Below, one piece after another: positions 10,576 to 22,648 of a stretch of DNA of 64,000 nucleotides. Position 1 is the first letter of the stretch. Each line of letters opens with the position of its first letter. Source of the stretch: Polyporus tsugae (lineage: Eukaryota; Basidiomycota; Agaricomycetes; Polyporales; Polyporaceae); assembly GCA_024305745.1 (NCBI GenBank), contig JAHRBS010000009.1:1-64000 (forward strand), written 5' to 3'. The position numbers and the translations under genes were made by a program. A model generated the notes under the pieces. The model was not told the DNA's origin and searched no databases. It was given only the letters and a program-made list of their open reading frames with translations.

Positions 10576-12008
10576 ATGCCTGCACTCTCTGCCTCGGACA
10601 AGGTCCTCATCACAGGAGCCAACGGCTTCATTGGCCAGATCTGGCTCATCCGCCTTCTCCTCGACCGAGGGTACTCCATCTGCGCCACCGTCCGATCTGC
10701 CGATAAGGGCGACGCGCTCCTCAAGACTGTCTCCGCCAAGTTTCCCGAACGATCGCAGGACCTGCAGTACGTTGTTGTCCCAGAACCAGTGGCAGTTTCT
10801 CGCTGACGATCTGCCTCCCTCAGGAGCACGGTGACGCATATGACGATGCCGTGCGAGGTGTTGCCGCCATCGTTCACATTGCATTGCCCAAAGCCATGGC
10901 GGTCCCTGACCCCCAGATGATCATTCGTCCTGCGGTCGATGCCACGGTCGGACTGATAAACAGCGCCATCTCTCACGGGTGAAAACCAGAGCTTGACTCT
11001 CGTCTATTGCTCTTTTATACTCATCGTTGTCCGCAGGGATGCCCTCAAGCGCATTGTCATCACATCGTCCATCAGAGCAGTCTTGGGACCCGAATGTGGT
11101 AGGACATACACCAAAAACGACTGGGCAGAACACGCTGTGAAGGAGGTTGAGGAGAAGGGTTCCGAAGCCAGCGTGATCGCGGTCTATTCGGCCAGCAAAG
11201 TCCTCGCAGAGCAAGGTGCGTTTCGTGTCCATATTATCCGCTGCCCGTCGGATAACGAATGGCTTTCCGGTCCTGTAGCCGCCTGGAGGCTGCGCGAAGA
11301 GAACAAAGAGCGAATCTCTTGGGATATCTCCGTCATTTGCCCTGGGTGGGTCTTCGGTGTAAGCATTACCAGTGACCTGAATGGATATGCTAGTCGCTAA
11401 TGAACTTTCTGTACCCGATCGGCCCAGCCACCTATGGACGACCCTGCCTTGCCCGCCGCTCTGACCTCTACCCCCAACATGTTCTACGAGGTTTTCACCG
11501 GAAATCCAATGTGGGATGTGCCTTTCAAGACCGGGTATAACTTCGTCGACGTGCGCGACCGAGCAGAAGGCCATCTCAGGGCATTAGAGATTGGGGAAGC
11601 GGGCGGCCAACGGTTCATCCTGACCTCCCGTACGTGAACCTTTTCCTGAAGGTGCCTTCATCCCCAGCGCTGACGCGTGCATGCATGCAGAATGGTTGAC
11701 CTGGCAGGAATACTGTAAGTCGACCCTACCGTATCTGCGATCGCACACACACACGGAACTCCTGTACCGAACGACTGACGATAGGCTAACGCCCTTTCAT
11801 GACAGTCAACGCCGCCCGCGATCTCAACTACTTCCCCAAGCTCGACAAGGGCGACCCGCATAGGTGCGACGGCGTGCCCCCCGCCCGGATATGTTCCAAC
11901 GAGAAGGCGAAGCGCGTCCTCGGCATCCCGTTCAGAAAGGTGCCCGAGACGCTCAAGGACATCCTCGATGACTATCGGGCGCGGGGATGGCTTGCAGAGT
12001 ACGAGTAA
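10576..12008 (+). CDS. NAD(P)-dependent reductase (GRE2/dihydroflavonol reductase-like), copy 1
   Basis: Seven exons, 10576..10788, 10824..10978, 11037..11215, 11279..11358, 11428..11629, 11691..11714 and 11806..12008, give 351 residues without a break. This is an extended short-chain dehydrogenase: dinucleotide motif GANGFIG at residues 14-20, the IVITSS strand at 129-134, and the catalytic Tyr173-x3-Lys177 in YSASK. The family includes yeast Gre2 (methylglyoxal/aldehyde reductase) and plant dihydroflavonol reductases, which reduce carbonyls with NADPH; the substrate is unknown. Length is normal for Gre2 (about 340). It is the first of a tandem pair with the gene at 12607. Copies share every intron position; identity by eye is moderate, so the duplication is not recent. 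Confidence 0.93.
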
Positions 12009-12606
12009 ACAACTTGGACGCTCTTGAGCTGCATCATGGTGTAAGAGGCGGCGGACTCGTCGGAGGTCTGGAACATACGCGTGCGTGACAACGCCAATCT
12101 CATGGTTGATTAATATTGTTCGCAATGATTACGTTCGTAGAAACAGCACGATCGCATGATGTGATACGGTCGACAAACGGCGCCGGGGACCGGATCCGTT
12201 TACTGCGAGCGCCAATGGCCACTCCAAGCTCTGATTTCGTCTCTGCACAGATATGTATAATCGCTGATTGCAACCTTAACTCTGTCTTGACTAATTCTCC
12301 GTTGTCTCCACGTATGTCTGTAAGCAGCAGGTGTCTACTTATATCCTCAAAAGGTCCTGTACCGCTACGTGCCTGCCAGTACTAAGTAGTGCTTTGTGGC
12401 GTGCGGATGCGGCTGCTTGAATGAGATTCCGATCAACCGCGGCTCTGGCCCTGATGAGCAAGTTGGCGCGGCCGGCGTAGTAGCGCTCTTTCTGGTACTT
12501 AAACGGCGATTCTGCCAGCACATCTTTTGGTTTTCCCGACCGTCAGTACTTCAGTCTTGACACCCAAAGCCCTTTCCCCGCTTCGATAGTGACTGACTCT
12601 GCATAG
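12009..12606. other. Intergenic, no gene seen
   Basis: Spacer between the tandem reductases. It presumably holds the terminator of copy 1 and promoter of copy 2; no clear TATA box or coding frame. Confidence 0.6.
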
Positions 12607-14083
12607 ATGCCCAGCATAGTACCTTCAGACAAGGTCCTCATAACCGGGGCGAACGGGTACATCGGCGTATGGGTCACGAAGCTCCTCCTCGAGCGCGGCT
12701 ACCAGGTGCGCGGAGCGGTGCGCACCAAGGAGAAGGGAGAAGCGCTCGTGAAGATCTTCGAAGAGAAGCTACCCGAGCACGTAAAGAACCTCGAGTACAT
12801 TGTCGTCGAGGATCTCACTGCGGTAAGGTCTTTCTCCAGATCGCAGATCTTGTTCTTAACTCCCTTCTCCTTCTCCAGGAACATGCGTACGACGACGCAG
12901 TTAAAGGCATTGCTGGGGCGGTGCACATCGCGTCGCCCCTCACGAGTATGGTCCATGACCTGGATCTAGTGATCAAGCCCGCTGTGGAGGGTACGCTCGG
13001 TTTGTTAAACAGCGTTCTCAAGCATGGGTGCGTATTACCCCTCTTAGACCCGAGGTATGAACCCGTCGTGCGGTTTGTTGACGTGATTCGGGCTCCCCTC
13101 CTTCTCAGGGAAAGCATGAAGCGCATAGTCATCACGTCGTCCGTACGCGCGGTCATACAGAGCGAATCTCCGCGCACGTACACCGAGGAGGACTGGGCGG
13201 ACGATGCTGTGAAGGAGGTAGAGGAGAAGAAGGGCGGGGCGCAGGGCATGAGCATCTACAGCGCAAGCAAGGTCCTCGCCGAGAGAGGTGTGTCCAACGC
13301 TCGCGCCGCTGTGTAGTAGCCGTAGTTCTAAGCTGCTGACGATATCTTCGGACAGCGGCCTGGGACTTCATCGCAGAGCACAAGCACGAAATCAACTGGG
13401 ACGTCGTCGCGATCGAGCTCGGATGGGTGTTCGGGGTGCGTTCTGCCAGTGACGGCAGTCACCTACTCTGCTCCAATCGGGCTGACCGCAACGTCGACCC
13501 CGCAGCCGACCGTGGAAGATCCTACGACCCCGAATAATATCCCCTCGACTGGAGGTCTCTTCTACAACGTATTCACCGGCAACCCGATGTTCGACCCATT
13601 CTACGCCGCAGGGACGAACTATATCGACTCCCGCGATGCCGCGGAGGGCCATGTGAAAGCGCTCGAGGTCGAAGCGGCGGGTGGAGAGCGGCTGATCATT
13701 TCTTCGGGTATGTTCTTCAAACCTCCCCCCCCCCCGCGTCCTAGAACAGGGCCCAACTGACCATGTTCTGTGGACGCAGAATGGTGCACCTGGCAAGATT
13801 GGCGTAAGTCGTGGTTTCTGACGAGGACGCGTAACGATCCGAGCTTCCGTTTGTGACTAAACTCATCTATTGCTCGGCAGGAAACAAGGCAGGAGAACTG
13901 GGATACTTCCCCAAGCTCCAGAAGGGGGATCCACAGCGATGTGAGAGCTTGTCACCAAGGCTGTGCTCGAACAAGAAGGCGAAGCGGATCTTGGGCATGC
14001 AGTTCAAGACGCTGCCTGAGACGCTGAAGGACACCCTCGATTACTATCGACAGAGGGGCTGGCTAGCGGAATACGAAGCTTAG
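12607..14083 (+). CDS. NAD(P)-dependent reductase (GRE2/dihydroflavonol reductase-like), copy 2
   Basis: Seven exons, 12607..12822, 12879..13027, 13109..13287, 13356..13435, 13506..13707, 13780..13803 and 13881..14083, give 350 residues. Exons 3 to 7 are the same length as in copy 1 (179, 80, 202, 24, 203 nt), which supports both models. The Rossmann motif is GANGYIG and the catalytic pair is Tyr172-x3-Lys176 (YSASK). The FTGNP stretch and the C-terminal ETLKDxLxYYRxRGWLAEYE are shared with copy 1. Predicted soluble and cytosolic. Lying between the two LamB/monooxygenase blocks, it could act on their products, which is inference from position only. Confidence 0.93.
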
Positions 14084-14807
14084 CTTGTGTTGAGTTCGTG
14101 TAATTCATGGGAGAAAGATGCGGGAATGTTTGTTTGTTTCAGGGAGTCACTCACGGTGTTTGGTCTCGCTGGCGTCCTTGTCTAATGGCATTGTTGACTT
14201 AGCGCCGCGGCGGTGAGTATATATTTCCTCGAATTCTACAAATGGTAGACCATCAGCATTCTTCCAACTCGAGACCATAGCAAGTGATATTCTACTGGCA
14301 GGATTTAAGCGGCCCAAGCGAAGGTGAAGTTTGAGTGAACGTTCGGACGCGCTCGGTTAGTAAGTCTCTCGGATTCGCACTGATCGTGCCGTCGGTGGTT
14401 CGTGAAGATTCTATGAAACACCAAGGACCCGGACGAGGTGCGAGTAGCGTATTGTATCTCTCGTTGCTTACCTGCGACTGACTTTGAACCCTGGGGATGA
14501 GAAGTATCAACGGTTTGAGCATCGTCTATGGAATTCGAAGACGTCCGCTTACATACCGCACTCGGACATTCCCCGAGTACCGGAAACCCGTTCAGGGAGG
14601 GTTAAACATCTCAGCCAGTGAACATCGCAAAGGTCAGGACGGTCATGAATTGAAAATCTGACGAACATTTTACAAACATCTAGTTCCTAAGCAGTAGCGG
14701 ACATCGTGTGTCCAGTCCCAGCTCCTGAAAGCACGCGCACGTCAGCACGTCACCCGCAAGCACGAACAACACGGGCCCACCTGTGAAGCCCCCTCCCGAG
14801 AAACCGC
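14084..14807. other. Duplicated 3' flank of monooxygenase copy B; no gene
   Basis: No gene. From about 14570 on, the sequence matches the 3' flank of copy C (about 17920-18196): GGTTAAACATCTCAGCCAG versus GCTTAAACCTCTCAGCCAG, then GTCAGGACGGTCATGA versus GTCGTGACGGTCATGA, then a CGCAAGCACGA block. The duplication that made B and C therefore included several hundred bases of downstream DNA. Confidence 0.7.
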
Positions 14808-16489
14808 TCACAGACGCGGGGAAGCCTTGGGGATTGAGTCGTCGTTGACCTTTTCGTTGACCGAACCGGCCAGCTGGAGCTCCCGCTCGCCGACGTCGCG
14901 CCACCACTCCTCCGCGGCCTCGTCAGCGTCGCACCCGAACTGAATCTGGCTCTTCTTCTCGTCCGCCCACTGGTTCGGACTATCCTCGGACGCGTCTCCC
15001 GCCGTATCGTTCTTGCCCTCGCGCACGCGCTCGAGCCTGAGCTCGAGCTCCGCGGCCTTGCGCATGTCGCATCGCGCTGCTGCTGCTCGGCCCGTCGGGG
15101 AGGTGGAAGATCTTCTGGTTCAGGCGCGGCTGGTTCTGCGTCTCCGCCGTGCGCGGCAGTCGGAGGTCCTCGTACGCCTACAGGAAGACCGGCAGCTGCT
15201 CGGGGTGTGCGAGGCGCGAGAGAAGGTTTCCGAGGACGGCGCCGTCCTCGATCGCCATCGCGGCGCCCTGTGCACGGTACGGCTGTGGTCGACAGTGAGA
15301 ACGTAGAGATAAAGGGAGGATGAGAACGGAAAGAAGGATGCAGTCGGCCGGATAAAATTCATGTGCTAGAAGTGCGATGGGACGGAGCTTACCAGCATGG
15401 GATGGCAGGAATCGCCCGAGAGAATGACGCGGTAGGAAGGATGGATCCAGGCCTTGAGCGGCTTGCGGTCCATCAGTCGCCATTTGGCATTTGAGCGTTG
15501 ACTGCACAAAGCCCAGGATCTTGCGAACACTGCGAGTGTGTCAGTAAGACAATGTGAACGTGAGACTAACGGCGAGGTGCTTACCGTGGCTCGTAATCCG
15601 CAAACTCGGCACGCATCTTGTCAGCACTGCCCTCGGCCGTCCACGACTCAACGGAACCGTCGTCCAGATGTATGAGTATTCAGTCTTCCCTTTCTTTGGC
15701 CAAGGGTAGTAAAATTCCACGCAAATAACTAGAGAGGCTAGAGACGACATACGATGTTGTACCCCATGATATGTCGCCCAGGACCCATCCAGCCAGTCAT
15801 CTCCGGAAGGTCGACCAGCGACTTGAGCTCCGGGTCTTCCAACAGAAGGCGCGAAGGGACGATCGCACGGTACGCGGTGTCGCCCGTCGGATCTGCTGGG
15901 TTCGTGTGACCAAGAACGACCTGCCGTGTGAAGCTCTTGATGCTGTCGGCACCGACGACCCAGTCCCCGCGCACGACCTCTCCCAAGGTGAGGGTGACGG
16001 AAGGCCCATGGGGGTCGACGACGACGACCGTCGACTTCAGGCGGATGGTCATGTACGGAACGGCGATGTCGAACAGGAGTTTGTTGAGGTCCGCGCGGTG
16101 GATGTGACAGTAGGGCGCACCGTATAAGTATTTCTCCTCCACGTCTGCCCATCGCGTATAGCCCATGCGCTCGCCGTGTCTTACCTTCTGAGAGCGATCG
16201 CGTTTGGACGGACTCCGACCGCGTCGAGCACAAGCCCTGCACATCGCCGAAGCAGTCGGAACACGTTAGGAGTTACCTGAATGCCGGCGCCGACTTCGCC
16301 GATCGCTGGAGCGGATTCAAAGAGTGTCACCTTGTGTCCGGCCTTACCCAGGCAGTGTGCAGCGGCGAGTCCGCCCAGGACGCGAAGCTGGTGGGAAGCC
16401 GTTCGGCCATCGTAGAGAGTGGTGTTGACGGAGGCACCTTCGGCGCTCGCAGCGGCGGAAGGAGAGCCTTGAGTCGGTTGGGAAGACAT
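14808..16489 (-). pseudogene. FAD-dependent monooxygenase pseudogene, copy B
   Basis: Collinear with copies A and C in all four exons and introns but broken repeatedly. The FAD-binding glycine motif is deleted: HQLRVL runs straight into GGLAAAH, so six residues including GCG are gone. A TAC codon became TAA near 16181, with a nearby 1-base deletion shifting the frame. GADG became GADS. Exon 2 has small deletions. Exon 3 carries a 7-base duplication (AAATGCC AAATGG, near 15480). The GDACHPM motif reads GDSCHPM. A CAG codon became TAG near 15178, and another 1-base deletion lies near 15067. The start codon region and the CTATTTCTACCCCG promoter element persist. No functional flavoprotein could be made. 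Confidence 0.93.
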
Positions 16490-18196
16490 GGCAAGACGGA
16501 TCCTGGGGAAGCAACGTAGAGTCGGACCCGATGCGGGGTAGAAATAGAATGAGGAGGATAAGCATTGTAGCGGGGGAGTATAATACGCCATGTACGAGCG
16601 TCAGTGGGGTGTCCAGAAGGGTTGGAGAGCAGGCGGACGTACCAATGACCGTCAGCTGTGTCTGCGGATAGTTGGATTGCCACACATGAGTGCGAGAGAC
16701 GGGTACTACTTGTGCCTGGGACCCTCTGCCCGCCGTGGTGCCGCCCCTGTTTCGCTTCATGCCCCAGGTATGTTGTTATCCACGTGGCAGTCTCAATGCA
16801 ACCTATCGGCGCCCGCAGAGCAGCAGATGATCACGGTCCGAAACAAGGCAGCGCGGAAGGACGAGAGAGGGAGGGCGGCCACGGTCACCGGTGGGCGACG
16901 TTCAGTGAGAGTCCAGGATTCACAGATGGCATCGGGTGTTTCACTGGAGAGGACACTGCCTGACCAATCGACATTACTCAGACACTTAAGTTCTGCATGA
17001 TAAAACGGCCACAAAGTATCGAGCACTATTCTACCTGGCATACTGCCAGAGCCGCATGAACGTTGTACACTCGTAGCTACTGAGTGAGTCCTCGACCTAG
17101 AACAGAGCTGATCACATCCCAATGACAAAGCCCGTGGGCAGCACAGAGCAGAAATTTACGATCTGTGGGGAACTTGAACATGGATCCGGTCGTCAGCGTT
17201 TTCCTATCTCAAAACCGAACTTGGCATCCGCTCTAGAGCGTCAATGAAACGTGAAGGGACGTCGGCCGAGAGACGACGCTGCGGCACTGCAGAAAATATG
17301 CGCAAATTCGAACAGCCTTGCAAAGTGATTGGATGCTTCGCAATCGCAAAATGGTGATACGTACGTACCACAACGAAGTGTCTGCAGTCTACATAGCGCA
17401 TGCAAAGCCGATGTACCCACCTCTGGCAAATATTCAGCGACAAGAGGCTGACGCGACTAGCTTTCGACAGACTGGTGAATGGGGTGCCAAGATGTTTGCT
17501 GTTTCGATATGTTATGGCACATACGCCCATTGCACTCAGGCTGTAAGGGATTCGCCATGGTCGCGTTGATCAGTGTCCTCGGAGATGTCGTGAGATCAAT
17601 ACATGCTAAAGTAGGCCTAGGTAGAGGACCAGTTCTACGTTGCACAATTCAGGGGAGATCCGTGTAAGACGTACAGTTCGAAATGCGTCTGGAGGACATT
17701 GAATCCGGGGACGACGCCTCAAACCCCTCTAGTGATCTTGGACTTGCAGCGGCGGGGGCGACTTTCCACGTCGACCACGACGGTGTGGCAACACTGGCCT
17801 AGCGGGAAAGGAAGAAATATCGACGTCGCGATCGGTGATGAGCCTTGCACGCGCGCACTAAAGCAGTCACCTGAGTCCACGAGTCGCCACCGCTGCCGCT
17901 GTCCGCCCCATTATGGGAAAAACCATTCAAGCAGGCTTAAACCTCTCAGCCAGCGGACGTCCTGGCCGTCGTGACGGTCATGAGTTCCTAGGAAATACAA
18001 ATGCCTATCAGTACAACGCGCACCAGCGTAGTCTACGTCGGTATATCATGTCCCTATCCATCATTGGCCCTGGAACATCCAAACGTCAGAAACAGCACGC
18101 AACCTGAGACGTCCCCCACATTCGCAAGCACGAGTGAGGGAACAGGGGTGAAGAAAAGAACAACAGGGAAGCCCCAATCCGAGAAAACGCCCACAG
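16490..18196. other. Intergenic between copies B and C; no gene seen
   Basis: The part next to 16490 is the conserved monooxygenase promoter (CACTGACGCTCGTA and CATTCTATTTCTACCCCG on the minus strand). The part from about 17920 is the duplicated 3' flank of copy C. The middle shows only short overlapping frames. Confidence 0.6.
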
Positions 18197-19898
18197 TCAG
18201 GACGGAACCGTAGGGGCCGCCGGGCCACCGTTGACCTTTCCATGCACGAGACCTAGCTTCTGCTCGCCGCCCCCGCCGCGCCACCACTCCTCCGCCGCCT
18301 CGTCCGCGTCGTACCCGAACTGGATCCGGCTCTTCTTTTCGTCCGCCCACTGGTTCGAACTTCCATCGAGCGCGTCGTCCCCCGCCGACTTACTCTTCCC
18401 CTCCCGGATGCGCCACAGCTCGACCTCCGTCGCCTTGCGCATGTCCGCGTCGCGCCGCTCCTGCTCGGGACCGTCTGGCAGGTGGAAGATCTTCTGATTG
18501 AGACGCGACTGGTCCTGCGTCTCCGCCGTGCGCGGCAGCCGCAGGTCCTCGTACGCCTGCAGGAAGGTGGGCAGCTGCTCGGGATGCGCGAGGCGCGAGA
18601 GGATGTTTCCGAGCACGGCGGCGTCCTCAATCGCCATGGCTGCACCTTGCGCGCGGTACGGCTGGGGCCAACGACGCAGACCGCCGAGGTCGAATCCCGG
18701 CAACAACGGACGAGGGTGGCATAATGGGTGTAGGTTAGGCTGGTTAGCTCGATCTTATGACGGGACTGACCAACATCGGATGACATGCGTCACCCAGGAG
18801 TATGACGCGGAAGGAAGGGTGGATCCACGTCTTGAGCGGCTTGCGGTCCATGAGTCGCCATTTGAGCGTGGACTGCACGAAGCCCAGGATCTTGCGCAAC
18901 CTGCCAGGCCTCATTCAGACGACATCCAGGCGAGCTTACTTGCACTTACCGGGGTTCGAAGTCAGCGAAGTCGGCGCGCATCTTATCTGCACTGCCCTGG
19001 GCCGTCCACGACTCAACAGAACCGTCGTCCGGGTGTGCGAGTACGACGTTGTACTCCTGCTTTCTTCGCTTCATCCCGGAGTTCAGTATAAATTACGCGC
19101 GTGGATGAGTTGCAGAGATACGAAGCAACGTACAATGTTGTACGCCATGACATGTCGCGCGGGACCCATCCAACCCGTCATCTCCGGAACGTCAATCAGT
19201 TCCTTGAGCTCCGGGTCTTGAGAGAGCAGGTGCGACGGCACGATCGCGCGATAAACGGCATCTCCGGTGGGTTCGGCTGGGTTCGTGTGACCGAGAACCA
19301 CCCGCTGCACTAAGCTCTTGATACCATCGGCACCGACGATGACGTCCCCCCGCACTACTTCCCCGGACGCGAGGGTGACAGACGGCGCGTCCGGATCCAC
19401 ACCGACCACCGTCGAGTTCAGGCGGAGCGTCATGAACGGCACGGCGAGGTCGAACAGGAGCTTGTGGAGGTCCGCGCGGTGGATGTGGTAGTAGGGCGCA
19501 CTGTGTTTCTCCTCCATGTCCGTCCATCGTGTGTATCCCACCCGCTCGCCCGTGTCGTATCTTCTCAGAACGATCGCCTCCGGCCGCACCCCGACCGCCT
19601 CGAGCGCGGGTCCCGCGCCCCATCGTCGGAGCAAGCGCGACACGTTAGGCGTTACCTGGATTCCTGCGCCGACTTCACCGATGGCGGAAGCGGCCTCGAA
19701 GAGGGTAACCTTGTGTCCAGCCTTCCCCAAACAGTGTGCGGCGGCGAGTCCACCCATGCCGCAACCGACGATGAGGACATGGAGTTGGTGGGAGGCCTTC
19801 CGGCCGTTGTAGAGAGTGGTGTGAACGGAAGCCCCTTCGGCGCTTGCGGCGCCGTGAGCAGCGACAGGGGGAAGGGGTAGAATCGGTTGATGAGACAT
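18197..19898 (-). CDS. FAD-dependent monooxygenase (salicylate hydroxylase-like), copy C
   Basis: Four exons, 19898..19134, 19068..18950, 18900..18771 and 18661..18197, give 492 residues; the first three exons have exactly the lengths found in copy A (765, 119, 130 nt). It keeps GCGMGG near residue 45, GADG, and GDACHPM, and all splice sites are canonical, so the product should be an active group A flavin hydroxylase. The C-terminus is slightly different from copy A, with an expanded glycine run (WWRGGGGEQ). It sits as part of an inverted copy of the left-hand unit: intact LamB/YcsF upstream on the same strand, this gene downstream. The promoter shares CACTGACGCTCG and CATTCTATTTCTACCCCG with copies A and B, hinting at common control. 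Confidence 0.94.
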
Positions 19899-21179
19899 GG
19901 AGGCTGGGGGAATAGCATCGAAGTGGGCGCGAATCCGGGGTAGAAATAGAATGGCGAGGATGAATGTTTTAGCGGGGTGGGGTACGTACCTACGCGAGCG
20001 TCAGTGCACGGTGCACCTTGTAGGGTTGGAAGAGAAACCCCCCGTGCACGGTTGACCATCAAATGAGCGTGCGGACAGAACTTCAAGAAGCCGGACTTAC
20101 CATACACGCACCGTGCCCCAGTTATATGCCCACCAGCAGCGTTGCATCCCGCCGAGATGTTAAACCGTTGTGTTGAAGGCGTCGACGGACTCTCGAAATA
20201 CGTGACGCCGGTTCATAGTCCTAGACAAGATCCGCGGTGGCGGAGGAAAGCCGCATGGTGAGCCAGTGCTTAGGTGGAGTAAGAGAAGGGGGATGGTGGA
20301 CGTGGTGGACGACGTTGACGACGTTCAAGAGCCGGTCAAGCGAGGGTCACTCGTCGACTTGGGCTAGGCCTATTGGCGCCCCCAAGGTAACGAGCGCATT
20401 GGCCGCTGAGCCCACCGTGGCTGAGACTCCTTGTTGAACTTGAATATCGATGACGGCCGGGCTACTGAAAGGACCAGTGAATGTTGTGAGTAATTGTAGA
20501 CTTTACGACATGGTGCTACGTACGTGAGTGTTGGCGGCGCCACAGGTGCCAGTATTATATTGCGAGAAAGAGATCACGGTATCATCGCGCGCCTTGATGC
20601 AATGTTCGAAAACTCTTGGTAACAGGCTGACGTAGACGACCATTCTGAGAGTAACAAGTCTCTCTACACGCCTTCGCTCTGCTCGTGCTCGTTCTTGGGC
20701 AAGTTGTCGCAATATTCCGGGTCCTCGGACGGGGCTGACGCGGTACTAGTGCTACCAGAGCTGGTTAAAAAAAAAACGCGCCGAGACTGTCCTCAAGGTC
20801 TGGGTTCGAGGTCAAGTAGCATCGGCGAAGATACTCGAAAATGCCTTCCGCCGGCAGGCAGGACCATTCAGCCCGGACGTGACTGTGGCACAAGAAGCCT
20901 GCCAACCATACTCAGTCAGACTTCATCGAGAAAGCTGACACAGTTTTTAGAATACATAAGCCGGGGGGGGGGATTAAGGTCTATGGTTCTGAATACGACG
21001 CTCGGACATGATGCTATGGCATAGGTTGGCACCTAGAACCCTCCAATCTTGCGTCCCAGGGCCACATGTGCGAGCATCCCTGGACTTTCGATGGCGCGGA
21101 CTCGGATAACTTCCTGCGTCCATCAAAGTGACTCAGAGTGCCGATGCTGGTCGATCCGGAAACGGGGCAATGCTGGAAC
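19899..21179. other. Intergenic part of the inverted duplication; possible small gene, unresolved
   Basis: Partly homologous to the complement of 4134-5282. On the minus strand, a frame at 20712-20503 (Arg-rich QERARAERRRVERLV followed by a hydrophobic stretch) and a segment near 20440-20345 (VSATVGSAANALVTLGAPIG then stop) look protein-like, but I could not join them in frame. Poly-A (10) at about 20766 and poly-G (9) at about 20963 are simple runs. Confidence 0.4.
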
Positions 21180-22648
21180 CTAGATACCCAACCGCGCGTT
21201 GTGTCGGTCCACAAGCGCTTTAACCGCCCGAGCAATCTCGACCGCGCCCTGTCACATTCATTATCAATGTCATCAGCACGCTCTGTCATTTGAAAAAGAG
21301 GTATGCATCGTGGTCGTACTCACCGGGGTGTCAGAATGACAACAGATTGACACCTCAGAAACGTCCTCGGGGAGCGGCACGAACCCGCTGACGGTCGTGA
21401 TTTTCTTTCCCTCGAGTAAACCGTTTACCCTATCTTGAACTACGCTCAATGGCACCGGGTCGTGCTTCCTGCGTACGCCCGGTGTGGTACCGCGAAACAC
21501 GTTTAGTAAGGTCGAGAAGCGAAGCGCGGAGAAGGTGGGGTCGGGCTCACTTCGTGATGATCAGCCTGCCCTCAGAGCTGTAATCCAAGTCGGCGAACCA
21601 CTCTGTAAAACGCCCGAGGGATGGAGAAGCTCAGGATGACGAAAGAAAGAACGCCAAGAGCGAAGACGGACCTGCGATGAACGGCACGCCGAGTTCCTGC
21701 GCGGCGGTCTGGTGGCACGTCCCCGCAAGACCCATGAACGGCACGTTGTAGAGCTTCGCCACCCCGACGACGGCACGAGCCAGAGCGACGTCTCGAGCCG
21801 TCATCCCATACACCGCTCCATGCGGTTTGATCTACTCGCGGGAAGCAATGAATACGCCTCGATAGCATTTACAGCTCGAAGAAAGCGCGAGATCGACTTA
21901 CGTGGTTGAGCTGCACGCCGTGGAGTTGGAGAAACCCGGTCAGGGCGCCGACCTGGTAGATGAAACACGAAGCCAGTTCGTCCTGCAAAATTCGTCAACA
22001 TCGGGTTACACGGAGTATGGACACGAGTTGGCATACAGGCTCCATAACCATCTCGCGTCGCCCCCACCCTTGCTTGTCCGGGAGGGAGGGGTGCGCGCCG
22101 ATAAGCACGTTGTTCGCTTTCGCCAAGCGGACGGTCTCGTTCATGATCGAGAAGTCTCTGGGATTTGTGTGTATTCGAAGTCTACTACTCTTGGAGACTC
22201 AGGAGAGAACTCACGAAGCGTGGAAACCACACGCCACATTCGCGAGGTGTATCGTCTTCATGAGCCCCTCATCGTCGCCCTTCAAGTTCAAGTTCGAAGG
22301 CCACGTTAGCATTCGTACAGCACTCCGAACTAGCAAATAGGACGTACAATCTTGTAGAGGGCAAATCCCTTTTGAGAATTGCAGTTAGTATTGGATTCTG
22401 AGGACACATTTCCAGAAAACGCGAGGTTCGAATACGATAATGTGGTGTCGTCGAGGTACGGGAACAAGTCGCGGCTCGGTGTGTGAAGCGCCGGCGCGCG
22501 CGATCCGAGTCACCGACCAATCCCACCTCCAACGTCCCCTCTGTATCATCGCAACTATCGCGATACCAGCCCATCAGCTACAAGAACATCGCGCGCAGCG
22601 ACTCACCTCTCCCATATCACAGTTGAGAGTCGCACGGAGTCCGGCCAT
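21180..22648 (-). CDS. LamB/YcsF family protein (5-oxoprolinase subunit A-like), intact
   Basis: Nine exons, 22648..22607, 22368..22348, 22279..22215, 22157..22037, 21982..21902, 21831..21672, 21602..21551, 21468..21324 and 21248..21180, all with GT-AG borders and matching phases, give 251 residues, the standard length of the family. Family landmarks in order: LNCDMGE near the N-terminus, [49 protein letters not shown] (residues about 130-138), [30 protein letters not shown]. Bacterial PxpA, with PxpB and PxpC, opens 5-oxoproline to glutamate using ATP; fungal members are annotated by homology and no PxpB/C partner is visible here. Upstream of monooxygenase copy C on the same strand. An inverted pseudogene copy lies at 2711-4133. 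Confidence 0.94.
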
